Positions 8,776-17,255 of a DNA stretch of 64,000 nucleotides are shown here, in pieces; within the stretch, counting starts at the first letter, position 1; each line of letters begins with the position of its first letter. The notes beneath the pieces are model-generated. The model saw nothing but the letters and a program-made list of their open reading frames with translations, ran no database searches and was not told the origin of the DNA. The stretch is from positions 158,458 to 222,457 of the forward strand of contig NZ_JAOTIF010000008.1 of NCBI RefSeq assembly GCF_025628885.1, written 5' to 3'. The DNA is from Paraflavisolibacter caeni. GTDB taxonomy: Bacteria > Bacteroidota > Bacteroidia > Chitinophagales > Chitinophagaceae. Made by a program: the position numbers and the translations under genes.

Positions 8776-11436
8776 ATGAAGTCACATTTTTCAACTCTTG
8801 TAGTATCGTTTTGTTATTTACAAATCGGCTATTCCCAATCGTCTGAAGCCGACTCCACATTAATTGTTAATTATAATAATAACTTACCTACCATTAATTA
8901 TCATCTGACAGCAAGGCCATGGAAACCATTAAACATTTCAAGAACTGCTTACTTAGACAGGGTGGAGGGTATTGTCCGTAAGTGTGTTACTTTTCAAAAT
9001 TCCAGTGGCGCCATTATTGACCCTTATGCTAATCGTGAAGTCCAATATGCTACTCCTTACTTTGCCAATGCTGTAGCCACTTTGCTGTCCGCAGGCAGAG
9101 CTAAAGACTTACTGAATGCAGGAGTAGCTGCTATGAATAAAGCAACCATCGACGTTGCAGAAGGAGCCTCATCAATCCCGGACAATCATGGAGAATTCTT
9201 CCTGGCACCGCTGGCGAGTGCCATCCCGCTCTATACACCTTTTGTCTCCGCCACACAAGTACAAACCTGGAAAAGTCGTATGGCGAAACCGATACAGGAT
9301 ATACTACGCGGAAGCACCAACAACTGGAGAACCTATGCCATGAAAGGTGAATGGTACCGCGCGCAGAATGGATATGTCAATAAAACCAATGCCATCTCCT
9401 GGCTTGAAAGTAGCTGGATCAATACACAAAAAAGCAGGTTCACAAATAATACCTGGAATTTTTATCATGATAAAACCAGTGACCCGGATACATGGCCTTA
9501 TGAATCGGTTGCCAGGAGTAATTTATTGGACATGATTGCGGATGGTTATTATGGCGCATCCAAAAATGAAATGCTGACGCTGCTAAAAAGGGGCACTCAA
9601 TCCAGTTTGCTGCTGCAAGACCCTTCAGGGCAAGGGGTGGCAGGAGGCCGTAGTGGCAATCACACGTGGAATGATATATTATTGGCCAACGGTTATGAGA
9701 TCATGGCGGAATTAGCCAACCTGGAAGGCAACACCAGGCTGGCAGGCCAGTATCGCCATGCTGCTGCTCTTGCATTTAATAGTGTACAAAGATGGAGAAG
9801 ATCTGATGGAACTTACTATGTAACCAAAAACCATTTTTCTCCTGCAAGCAGAATAGGATATGCCAGCTATAGTTATTTCACTAACTATAATGGCAATATG
9901 ATGTACCATATGGCTGAAAATTACTTAAGGCATAAGACCAACATTTCAGAACAACCTACCCCAAATGAAATAGGAGGATACACGATTGCAAGTGATAACT
10001 CATTTGCAACGGCCGTAGCTAATGCAGGTGGCATGCACATGGAAGTTTGTTTAAGAGGTTCAACTGCCATTACAAATGACCGTTATTGGACTACATTAGG
10101 CGTAGTCCGTTTTGCCAGGCCCGGCTGGGATTCACGTTTGGGCCCTTCCGATGGTATAAGAGAAACATCCAGTAATCAGGGAGTATCCTTTGCGCCTACT
10201 TTCCTGGAAAACGGAACATGGATCCGGCTAGCCAGTGTGCCGGATCGCTACGAAGCTTTTTTCTCCACCCAATTCGTGCATCCATTACTGGTCCGCTGTC
10301 GCGTGGAGTATAAACCAAAAGCTGGCAAAACAGGCCCAACCTTTAACAATGACTTTACCATTACACCGGATGGCATTCTCTCTATTCTTACTTCCTCCAC
10401 TACCAGCTTTGGTAATACATGGCCCTTGTTGACATATGATGGTGCCACTACACTGATTACTAGCATCACATCTTTTGTAGCAAGTACATCTTTCAGCAGC
10501 ACCTCAGATCAACAGAATTTTATTGCCCTGCATTCATCACCTACCATTTCAACTACAGATCAAACCAGAAGGAGCTCTTATGGAGACCTGCGCCCTGTAA
10601 GAATGGTCTCTGGCACTACCAGCAATGTAACTTTTATTTATCCCCGTAATGCCTCAGATCCGACTGCAGAAACTGTACGGAAAAGCTTTGTCAGGTCAGG
10701 CAATGATTTCACTTCTGTATTAGGCAAAGTAATAGGAAATATGTATATAGGAAGAACCTCTGCAGGAGGGGAGGGAACGAGTATTGACATTAATAATGAC
10801 GCAATACCGGAAGCTACTTTTAGCACCAATACGGGATTTATAATTCAGTTGAATATGGGAGAAATTACCAACGTGGAAACAGACACAGATGTAACCGCAG
10901 TGATTTATGGACGCACCATATCCCTTCAACCCTATACACCGGTAAGTATTACCAGTCCGCAAAGAGTGACGATTACCGCTGTATTGGCAAGCAGTGCCCA
11001 GGATAGCAATGTTGCTGCAAATACTTTGGATAGTAACTATCTCACACGCTGGTCAGCTTATGGAAACAATCAGTGGATCAGGTATTATTTTACAGATTTA
11101 GTCACCCTTAATAATGTGAAAATAGCATGGTACAGGGGTGATGAGCGAAGTCACTCTTTTAATCTGCAAGTGTCTCAGGACAGTATCCATTGGACAACAG
11201 TTTACAGTGGACAAAGTAGCGGCAAAACCACAACATTTGAAAGCTATACCATTGCACCAGTCAGCACCCGGTATATACGCATTGTATGTCATGGCAATAG
11301 TTCAAATCTTTGGAATGCCATTACGGAAGTTGAATTCATAAAAGTAACAGACCCGGCCTCCCAACAATTACCAGTTGAGGCAATAACGGTCACAAACGAA
11401 CCCATCATCTTCTCCCCCTTCCTGCCTGCCCGATAG
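8776..11436 (+). CDS. Secreted protein: helical-toroid lyase-like domain plus F5/8 type C domain
   Basis: 886 residues with an N-terminal signal peptide ending near GYSQ. Residues 40-390 are rich in Trp/Tyr/Asn/His helices (WPYESVARSNLLDMIADGYYG, GNHTWNDILLANGYEIMAEL), which suggests an alpha/alpha-barrel. Residues 400-720 are a beta-rich part with MHMEVCLRGS and WDSRLGPSDGIRETSSN. That order resembles polysaccharide lyases such as chondroitin AC, hyaluronate or xanthan lyase types. Residues about 725-865 form a discoidin/F5-8C carbohydrate-binding domain (DSNYLTRWSAYGNNQWIRYYF). It ends at FSPFLPAR without a full T9SS domain. The substrate cannot be told from the sequence, and the lyase assignment is by overall layout only. 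Confidence 0.7.
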   Translation: MKSHFSTLVVSFCYLQIGYSQSSEADSTLIVNYNNNLPTINYHLTARPWKPLNISRTAYLDRVEGIVRKCVTFQNSSGAIIDPYANREVQYATPYFANAVATLLSAGRAKDLLNAGVAAMNKATIDVAEGASSIPDNHGEFFLAPLASAIPLYTPFVSATQVQTWKSRMAKPIQDILRGSTNNWRTYAMKGEWYRAQNGYVNKTNAISWLESSWINTQKSRFTNNTWNFYHDKTSDPDTWPYESVARSNLLDMIADGYYGASKNEMLTLLKRGTQSSLLLQDPSGQGVAGGRSGNHTWNDILLANGYEIMAELANLEGNTRLAGQYRHAAALAFNSVQRWRRSDGTYYVTKNHFSPASRIGYASYSYFTNYNGNMMYHMAENYLRHKTNISEQPTPNEIGGYTIASDNSFATAVANAGGMHMEVCLRGSTAITNDRYWTTLGVVRFARPGWDSRLGPSDGIRETSSNQGVSFAPTFLENGTWIRLASVPDRYEAFFSTQFVHPLLVRCRVEYKPKAGKTGPTFNNDFTITPDGILSILTSSTTSFGNTWPLLTYDGATTLITSITSFVASTSFSSTSDQQNFIALHSSPTISTTDQTRRSSYGDLRPVRMVSGTTSNVTFIYPRNASDPTAETVRKSFVRSGNDFTSVLGKVIGNMYIGRTSAGGEGTSIDINNDAIPEATFSTNTGFIIQLNMGEITNVETDTDVTAVIYGRTISLQPYTPVSITSPQRVTITAVLASSAQDSNVAANTLDSNYLTRWSAYGNNQWIRYYFTDLVTLNNVKIAWYRGDERSHSFNLQVSQDSIHWTTVYSGQSSGKTTTFESYTIAPVSTRYIRIVCHGNSSNLWNAITEVEFIKVTDPASQQLPVEAITVTNEPIIFSPFLPAR

Positions 11437-11511
11437 CAATCTCAACAGCACCAGCTTGTAAGCGCATCAGCACCAGTTGATAAGATGCTATAGAGCATGG
11501 ATTGTCTTCTA

Positions 11512-11554
11512 AATGTATCTACCTTAGAGGAACAGTTCTCCTTATACCGTTCCC
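11512..11554 (+). promoter_or_regulatory. Promoter/leader shared by S74 genes, copy 1
   Basis: TCTACCTTAGAGGAACA, then TCTCCT and ATACCG, is repeated almost exactly at 18935-18976 before the related gene at 19083. TACCTTAG (11520-11527) is one base off TAnnTTTG and may be the -7 box. A TTG at 11502-11504 is 15 bases upstream, short for this class. The conserved AGGA...TCCT after it would lie in the leader RNA. Confidence 0.55.
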
Positions 11555-11647
11555 TAAAAAAGCAGTACACGACACCAGCCCCCTTTCTGCTCCCTGTGGA
11601 TGGGCCGTACTGCCTGTGAAGCAATCCTTCATACTAAACAACTAATC

Positions 11648-13054
11648 ATGAAAAAACAACTATTGCTGTTGTTGAGCACAGCTTGTATCGGCATTACGGA
11701 ACTATGTGCCCAAAACTGGGTGAATGGTGGCAATACCCTTACTGCAAATGGATCTATCGGCACCAACTCCAGTCATTCCCTTCTCTTTGAAACCAGTGGT
11801 GTTGAACGGGGCCGCATCACCAATGGCGGCAACTGGGCCATTGGTTCCACCGGCACCACCTCCAGATTCACCGTCAATAGTGCTTCAGGTGTCAGTCCTT
11901 TCAGAGCCCAGGTCAATGGTTCTACTAAATTGATAGTAAATAGCAATGGCAGTACATCCATTGGCAGTACTACAGCAGGCCCAACCAATGGATTGTACGT
12001 AGCCGGCACTGTAGGCATCGGTACCGCAATGACTGGCGCATCTCTGAATATCCTAAATCCAGGCTCGTCTGCAGGCATTAGAGTTACTAACAACTTTACT
12101 GGGAATTCGGATCGTTTCGGTATTATAGCCAGCTCAGTGAACAATCCTGGCTATGGATATGGTATTCAAGCAACGGGTGGCGATGTAGGAGTATTTGCTA
12201 CTGCAGAAGCAGGTAGTTATAGCGGAAGTGCTTATGGAGTAAGTGCTGCAGCTTATGGTACTACCGGAGGTCGTTATGGCATTTATGGCACTGCCTCTGG
12301 TGGTTCATTTAACGCTGCAGGATACTTCAACGGAGCTGTCTGGGCAACCTCTTACAATTATATTGTGTCCGATAGAAAATTCAAACAAGACATTGTTCCT
12401 TTAGAACATACCCTCCAACAACTAATGAAACTCAAACCTGCCACCTATTTGTTTAATAAAGAAGCTTACAAAAGCATGCAACTGCCCACAGGAAAGCAGA
12501 TTGGCCTGATCGCCGATGAAGTCAAAGAGGTATTCCCTGAACTAGTACAACAGGCAGTACATCCCGCCGAATTGGACAAGGACACAAGGAAAGAACTAAG
12601 CCCTGAAATAAAATACGAAGGCATCAACTACCAGGGACTCATCCCAGTCCTGGTCGCTTCTGTACAGGAACTTAAAACACTAAATGATGAACATCAGCAA
12701 CAAATAGAACAACAGCAACAGCAGATCAATGATTTGAAAGAAACAGTAGACAGGCTATTGAACACACTAAACCTAAATGGAAATAATCTCACCACTGCCT
12801 TTCTAAAAGCCAGCATTCCCAATCCTGCACAGGGCACAGCATTGATTCAATATTATGTTCCCCAGAATAGCCGCACCGCCAACATTGTCTTTACTGATAT
12901 GAAAGGAGCTATCATCAAAAGCATCACCATCAGCAATAAAGGGGATGGCCAACTCAATGTAAACACGGCTGCATGGACCGCAGGAACATACACCTATACC
13001 CTTTACATCAATGGCACTCAAACAGACAGCAAGAAACTGGTCATCGCCAGGTAA
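11648..13054 (+). CDS. Tail-fibre-like surface protein with S74 chaperone and T9SS domains
   Basis: 468 residues from the ATG at 11648, chosen because MKKQLLLLLSTACIGI begins a signal peptide ending at LCAQ. The first 105 residues after the signal are nearly identical to the protein at 19083. A Gly/Ser/Tyr-rich stalk follows to about residue 225. The S74 chaperone domain begins at VSDRKFKQDI, with Ser241 at the usual autocleavage place. A Gln-rich coiled coil (HQQQIEQQQQQINDLKE) comes next. The C-terminus is a T9SS sorting domain (SIPNPAQGTALIQYYV to LVIAR). Likely a trimeric surface fibre. A shared leader precedes it and a strong terminator follows. Confidence 0.85.
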   Translation: MKKQLLLLLSTACIGITELCAQNWVNGGNTLTANGSIGTNSSHSLLFETSGVERGRITNGGNWAIGSTGTTSRFTVNSASGVSPFRAQVNGSTKLIVNSNGSTSIGSTTAGPTNGLYVAGTVGIGTAMTGASLNILNPGSSAGIRVTNNFTGNSDRFGIIASSVNNPGYGYGIQATGGDVGVFATAEAGSYSGSAYGVSAAAYGTTGGRYGIYGTASGGSFNAAGYFNGAVWATSYNYIVSDRKFKQDIVPLEHTLQQLMKLKPATYLFNKEAYKSMQLPTGKQIGLIADEVKEVFPELVQQAVHPAELDKDTRKELSPEIKYEGINYQGLIPVLVASVQELKTLNDEHQQQIEQQQQQINDLKETVDRLLNTLNLNGNNLTTAFLKASIPNPAQGTALIQYYVPQNSRTANIVFTDMKGAIIKSITISNKGDGQLNVNTAAWTAGTYTYTLYINGTQTDSKKLVIAR

Positions 13055-13064
13055 TATGATTATA

Positions 13065-13096
13065 AAAGAGGTGGCCGAAACTTCAGCCACCTCTTT
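13065..13096. terminator. Bidirectional terminator hairpin
   Basis: AAAGAGGTGGC (13065-13075) pairs perfectly with GCCACCTCTTT (13086-13096). A-rich and T-rich edges make it usable for the S74 gene on the plus strand and for the SBBP genes on the minus strand. Confidence 0.8.
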
Positions 13097-13116
13097 ACTC
13101 CTCAGAAAACAAACCT

Positions 13117-13234
13117 TTATTTAATAACGATCATTTTTCCCGTTTGTATATAGGTCTTCTGCCTGGTAGTCAGCAGAGCACGATAGTAATACACTCCTTT
13201 AGTTAGGTCTTTAGCATCAGGTGGAACGGTTGCA
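13117..13234 (-). pseudogene. 3' relic of a third SBBP/T9SS gene
   Basis: On the minus strand, the bases just past the stop of the gene at 13235 read as an uninterrupted 38-residue T9SS tail: GVYYYRALLTTRQKTYIQTG then KMIVIK and a stop at 13117. It matches the C-terminus of the 15196 gene (GVYYYRALLTTGQKTFMQTG) more closely than that of its immediate neighbour. There is no start and no upstream part. It looks like what is left after deletion between tandem paralogues. Confidence 0.75.
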
Positions 13235-15064
13235 TTATTGAGCCACAACGAATTTCCCCGTCAGCGTATTCGTATTCTGCCCCGTACTCAACAACGCCCG
13301 GTAATAATACACCCCCTTGCCAAGATCCGCAGCACTCAGGTCTGTACGATACATGCCCGCCTTCCGTTTCCCCTGCACCACCGTAGCCACTTCCTTACCC
13401 GACATATTATACACCTTGATAGAAACCGTTCCGGCCGAAGGCAATTCATACTTCATTTGGGCACTAGTGCTGAATGGATTCGGTGATACGGAAACCCGGA
13501 AACCACCCACCTCCTGCTCCCCCAATGAAGCTCCCGCTGCATCTTCTGTTTTATTGCTCAGGAAAGTTGAAGCGTTACAATTGCCCAATTGGTCGCCATG
13601 CTTCAGGTGAGCAGCCACAGCACTCTTTGCAACACACAGCGTCTTTCCTTTATGACATACCAATACTTTGTCGCCTTTTGGCCCACAACTGAAATCGGAG
13701 GCAGAAGTCTGCCCGTATTTGATAGTGACAATGTCAGTACTGCCATCACTAACAGCACTGTACCCGGTAACATACACATTGCCATTCCCATCAACACCAA
13801 TGCATTTTGTCCCATCATTCAATTTCTGTGATCCATTAAACTTTTTCACCCATCGCTCATTACCATTGGCATCATACTTAACAGTGGCATAATCATAATC
13901 AAACGGACCAGCGCCCACCTGGGTAGTTCCCGTCACATACACATTGCCATAGATATCAACACAAAGCGAAGCGGCATTATCAGCACCATTCTCCTGCCCA
14001 TTATATTTTTTTGCCCATACCGCATTACCATTTGCATCGTATTTGATCGTAAGAAAATCATCACCACTTCCCTTACTCCTGCTGGTACCAGCTACATAAA
14101 CATTTCCTGAAGCATCAACAGCAAGCGAAACGGGTATATCCATAGAATTGTCTATCCCATCAAACTTCCAAATCGAAAGCTGGTGACCATTACGATCATA
14201 TTTGATCGTCACAAAGTCATAATCAGTATCACTGCCTATACTATAACCAGTTACATACTCATTCCCAAAGGCATCTGTAACAATAACAAGTCCGGCATCA
14301 AAAGAATCTGAAGAACCACTGAAACTCTTCACCCAGGCCTCCTTACCATTTACATCGTATTTAATGGTTACAAAGTCCAATGCTCCGTTCAGGGAACTGT
14401 TGCCTGTCACATAAACATTTTCCAAAGCATCTACAGCCATGGAACTTGCCCTGTCCATATCATTACCCGGTCCATTGTAACTTTTAACCCATAACTGGTT
14501 GCCATTGTGATCATACTTGATGGTAACAATGTCATAATTATTTTCAATGCTCCAGCTCATGCCCGAAACATACACATTCCCCGACCCGTCTACCGCTAAG
14601 GAGGTTGCTTCATCCCACTGATTCGCCGGCCCATTATATCTTTTTACCCATTGTTCATTGCCTGCAGCATCAAACTTGATGGTGGCATAATCCATGTCAG
14701 ATTCGCCTCCACTACCTAAGCTAACTCCTGTAACGTATAAATTGCCCTGAAGATCCAGGGCAATAAAAGATGGATTGTCATAACCATTCCCCGGTCCATT
14801 ATATCTCCTTACCCATAGCTCCTTTCCTGTCGCATTATATTTGATTATGACATAGTCCTCAAGTGTCTTACCTCCATTGCTTAGGCCAGCTACATACACA
14901 TTCCCCGCGGCATCCACTGCCATAGAAGAGGCCCCGTCACCACTATTGCCCGGCCCGTTGTATTTCTTTGCCCACTGTTCCTTAACCTGCGCAAAACATA
15001 AAAACGAAATCAGGCATAGAAAAAGCAGGAGTAATGCCTTCTGATAAGATAAATAAGTTCCCAT
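13235..15064 (-). CDS. SBBP-repeat beta-propeller protein with T9SS domain
   Basis: 609 residues. The signal peptide ends near LCFAQ. About eight repeats follow of the form GNVYVTG...DYVTIKYDANGNELWVKRYNGPGN (SBBP/YTV-type beta-propeller units), filling residues 30-450. Then comes CGPKGDKVLVCHKGKTLCV with AVAAHLKHGDQLGNC, a Cys/His motif common at the end of secreted bacterial repeat proteins. A T9SS type A sorting domain (VSPNPFSTSAQMKYELPSAG) runs to FVVAQ. Expected to be surface-attached or released. The binding partner is unknown. It is a tandem paralogue of the gene at 15196. Confidence 0.85.
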   Translation of the reverse strand: MGTYLSYQKALLLLFLCLISFLCFAQVKEQWAKKYNGPGNSGDGASSMAVDAAGNVYVAGLSNGGKTLEDYVIIKYNATGKELWVRRYNGPGNGYDNPSFIALDLQGNLYVTGVSLGSGGESDMDYATIKFDAAGNEQWVKRYNGPANQWDEATSLAVDGSGNVYVSGMSWSIENNYDIVTIKYDHNGNQLWVKSYNGPGNDMDRASSMAVDALENVYVTGNSSLNGALDFVTIKYDVNGKEAWVKSFSGSSDSFDAGLVIVTDAFGNEYVTGYSIGSDTDYDFVTIKYDRNGHQLSIWKFDGIDNSMDIPVSLAVDASGNVYVAGTSRSKGSGDDFLTIKYDANGNAVWAKKYNGQENGADNAASLCVDIYGNVYVTGTTQVGAGPFDYDYATVKYDANGNERWVKKFNGSQKLNDGTKCIGVDGNGNVYVTGYSAVSDGSTDIVTIKYGQTSASDFSCGPKGDKVLVCHKGKTLCVAKSAVAAHLKHGDQLGNCNASTFLSNKTEDAAGASLGEQEVGGFRVSVSPNPFSTSAQMKYELPSAGTVSIKVYNMSGKEVATVVQGKRKAGMYRTDLSAADLGKGVYYYRALLSTGQNTNTLTGKFVVAQ

Positions 15065-15195
15065 GACCCAGGTTTTAGGCTGACAATAAAAGAGAAAGAT
15101 TCCTCATAGACTAGGAAATAACATTCGTCAGGGAAGTAAGACCCTACTAATTTAATTAATTTTTTATTACACCTATTAGATCAGGTGCGTCATTA

Positions 15196-17025
15196 TCATT
15201 TGATTATCATCATTTTCCCCGTCTGCATAAACGTCTTCTGCCCGGTGGTCAACAATGCCCGGTAATAATACACGCCCCTGGCAACTCCGGCAGCATTCAG
15301 GTCTGAACTGTAGACACCTGCTTTCCGTTCTCCCTGCACCACCATAGCCACTTCTCTGCCTACAACATCATAAACCTTGATGGAAATAGTTCCACCAGCT
15401 GGCAACTCATATTGCAGACGTGCACTACTATTGAATGGATTCGGTGCTACCACAATCCGGAAGCGCTCACCCACTTCTTCCGGCATCTGCAATGCCCCAC
15501 CACCTTCTGTAATACTGTTCAAACCAGGAGCAGCATTGCAACCACCCAACTGGTCTCCATGCTTCAGGTGTGCTTCAACAGCACTTTGCGCAATACACAA
15601 TGTCTTTCCTTTATGGCACACCATCACCTTATCCCCATTTTGACCGCAACTAATATCGGTAACAGAACTCTGTGTGTATTTAATAGTGGCATAATCAGTA
15701 GGGCCTGTCCCAACGCCGTTGCTCGATCCAAAAACATACACATTTTCTGAAGCGTCTACAACCAATGAATGCGCTTGTTCAAAAGCATTCCCCGGACCAT
15801 TATATCTTTTGACCCATACTTCATTGCCGCCGGCATCGTACTTCACAGTAGCAAAGTCCAGATCACCTCCACTGCCGTTACTATATCCAAAAACATACAC
15901 ATTTCCATTGGCAGATACATCAAGGGCACTCGCTACATTGATTCTACTCCCCAAGTTATTGTACCTCCTCACCCATACCTCATTCCCCAAAGCGTCGTAT
16001 TTGACAGTGGTAAAATCACTGGTACCATTACTGTTAATACTCTGTCCTGTCACATATGCATTTCCCATGCCATCTACATCCAGCGCATTGGGGGCATCAT
16101 AACTGTTGCCTGTTCCATTATATCTTTTGACCCACAATTCAGTGCCATCAGTTCCATACTTGATCGTAGCATAGTCAAAATCAGATCCATGCCCATCACT
16201 AATGCCAGTAACATAAACATCTCCCTTGGCATCTACAGCCACTTCAAACGCCTGGTCCATAATACTCCCTGTGCCATGATACCTTTTGACCCATACCTCA
16301 TTTCCTGCTGCATCATACTTGATCGTGGCATAGTCCAAAAAGGTCCCATCACCATAACCATACCCGGTTACATAAACATTTCCGGAGCCATCCACAGCCA
16401 GGAATGTTGCCGCGTCAAGATCACTTACAGGTCCGTTGTATCTTTTTACCCACACTTCATTACCTGCTGCATCGTATTTAATAGTAGCATAATCATAATT
16501 GGTTCCAAAACCCGGACTCCATCCTGTTACATACACGTTGCCATTGACGTCTACCGCCAGCGAATTCGCAACATCGTCTGCATTTCCCGGTCCGTTATAC
16601 CTCCTAACCCACACTTCATTGCCCTGGGCATCATACTTGACCGTAGCATAGTCCGAACTGGTGCCAATGCCAATACTTGAACCCGTAACATAAACATTGC
16701 CTGCAGCATCTGTTACAAGCGCATTGGCGGCATCCGTACTATTGCCGGGACCATCATATCTTTTGATCCATACTACATTTCCCGCTGCATCATATTTGAT
16801 CGTAGCATAGTCAACACTGGTTCCAACACCTTCGCTGGCGCCGGTTACATAAACATGCCCCGAAACATCAACAGCCAGGGAATGCGACCGGGCAAGGTCA
16901 CTACCATTCGCCGGACCATTATACCTGGCCACCCATTGCTCTGTAACCTGTGAAAAGCCTAAAGTAGAAAGATGAAACAAAGACACTAGAAGCAAGCACT
17001 TCTTCAGGAGTAGATTGTCTTTCAT
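15196..17025 (-). CDS. SBBP-repeat beta-propeller protein with T9SS domain (tandem paralogue)
   Basis: 609 residues from the ATG at 17025. The open frame reaches 17052, but MKDNLLLKKCLLLVSLF starts a proper signal peptide ending at GFSQ. The plan is the same as its neighbour: about eight SBBP repeats (GNVYVTGWSPGFGTNYDYA, WVKRYNGPGN), a CGQNGDKVMVCHKGKTLCI Cys/His motif, and a T9SS domain (APNPFNSSARLQYELPAGG) ending KMMIIK. Repeats are more alike within this protein than in the neighbour, suggesting repeat homogenisation. 131 bases separate it from the 13235 gene, with no clear terminator, so cotranscription is possible. Confidence 0.85.
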   Translation of the reverse strand: MKDNLLLKKCLLLVSLFHLSTLGFSQVTEQWVARYNGPANGSDLARSHSLAVDVSGHVYVTGASEGVGTSVDYATIKYDAAGNVVWIKRYDGPGNSTDAANALVTDAAGNVYVTGSSIGIGTSSDYATVKYDAQGNEVWVRRYNGPGNADDVANSLAVDVNGNVYVTGWSPGFGTNYDYATIKYDAAGNEVWVKRYNGPVSDLDAATFLAVDGSGNVYVTGYGYGDGTFLDYATIKYDAAGNEVWVKRYHGTGSIMDQAFEVAVDAKGDVYVTGISDGHGSDFDYATIKYGTDGTELWVKRYNGTGNSYDAPNALDVDGMGNAYVTGQSINSNGTSDFTTVKYDALGNEVWVRRYNNLGSRINVASALDVSANGNVYVFGYSNGSGGDLDFATVKYDAGGNEVWVKRYNGPGNAFEQAHSLVVDASENVYVFGSSNGVGTGPTDYATIKYTQSSVTDISCGQNGDKVMVCHKGKTLCIAQSAVEAHLKHGDQLGGCNAAPGLNSITEGGGALQMPEEVGERFRIVVAPNPFNSSARLQYELPAGGTISIKVYDVVGREVAMVVQGERKAGVYSSDLNAAGVARGVYYYRALLTTGQKTFMQTGKMMIIK

Positions 17026-17255
17026 ATTGCAAGCATTTAAGTGAAATAGCAAGCGAAGAAATCTTCACAGATCTGGAGCTACTTTCAAAAGGGGAAGGAA
17101 AGAGATACTAAATTACACCAACTTCCTGATACAACATCCATGGACACTTGCCATTCTGGGCCTGTTCTCGGTTTTAGGTCGGCTGGCGCTTGTATTCACT
17201 TTAATGGCTTCATTGACGGTCCGTTGACAAAGACACATTCCATCCGCGAGCCGCC

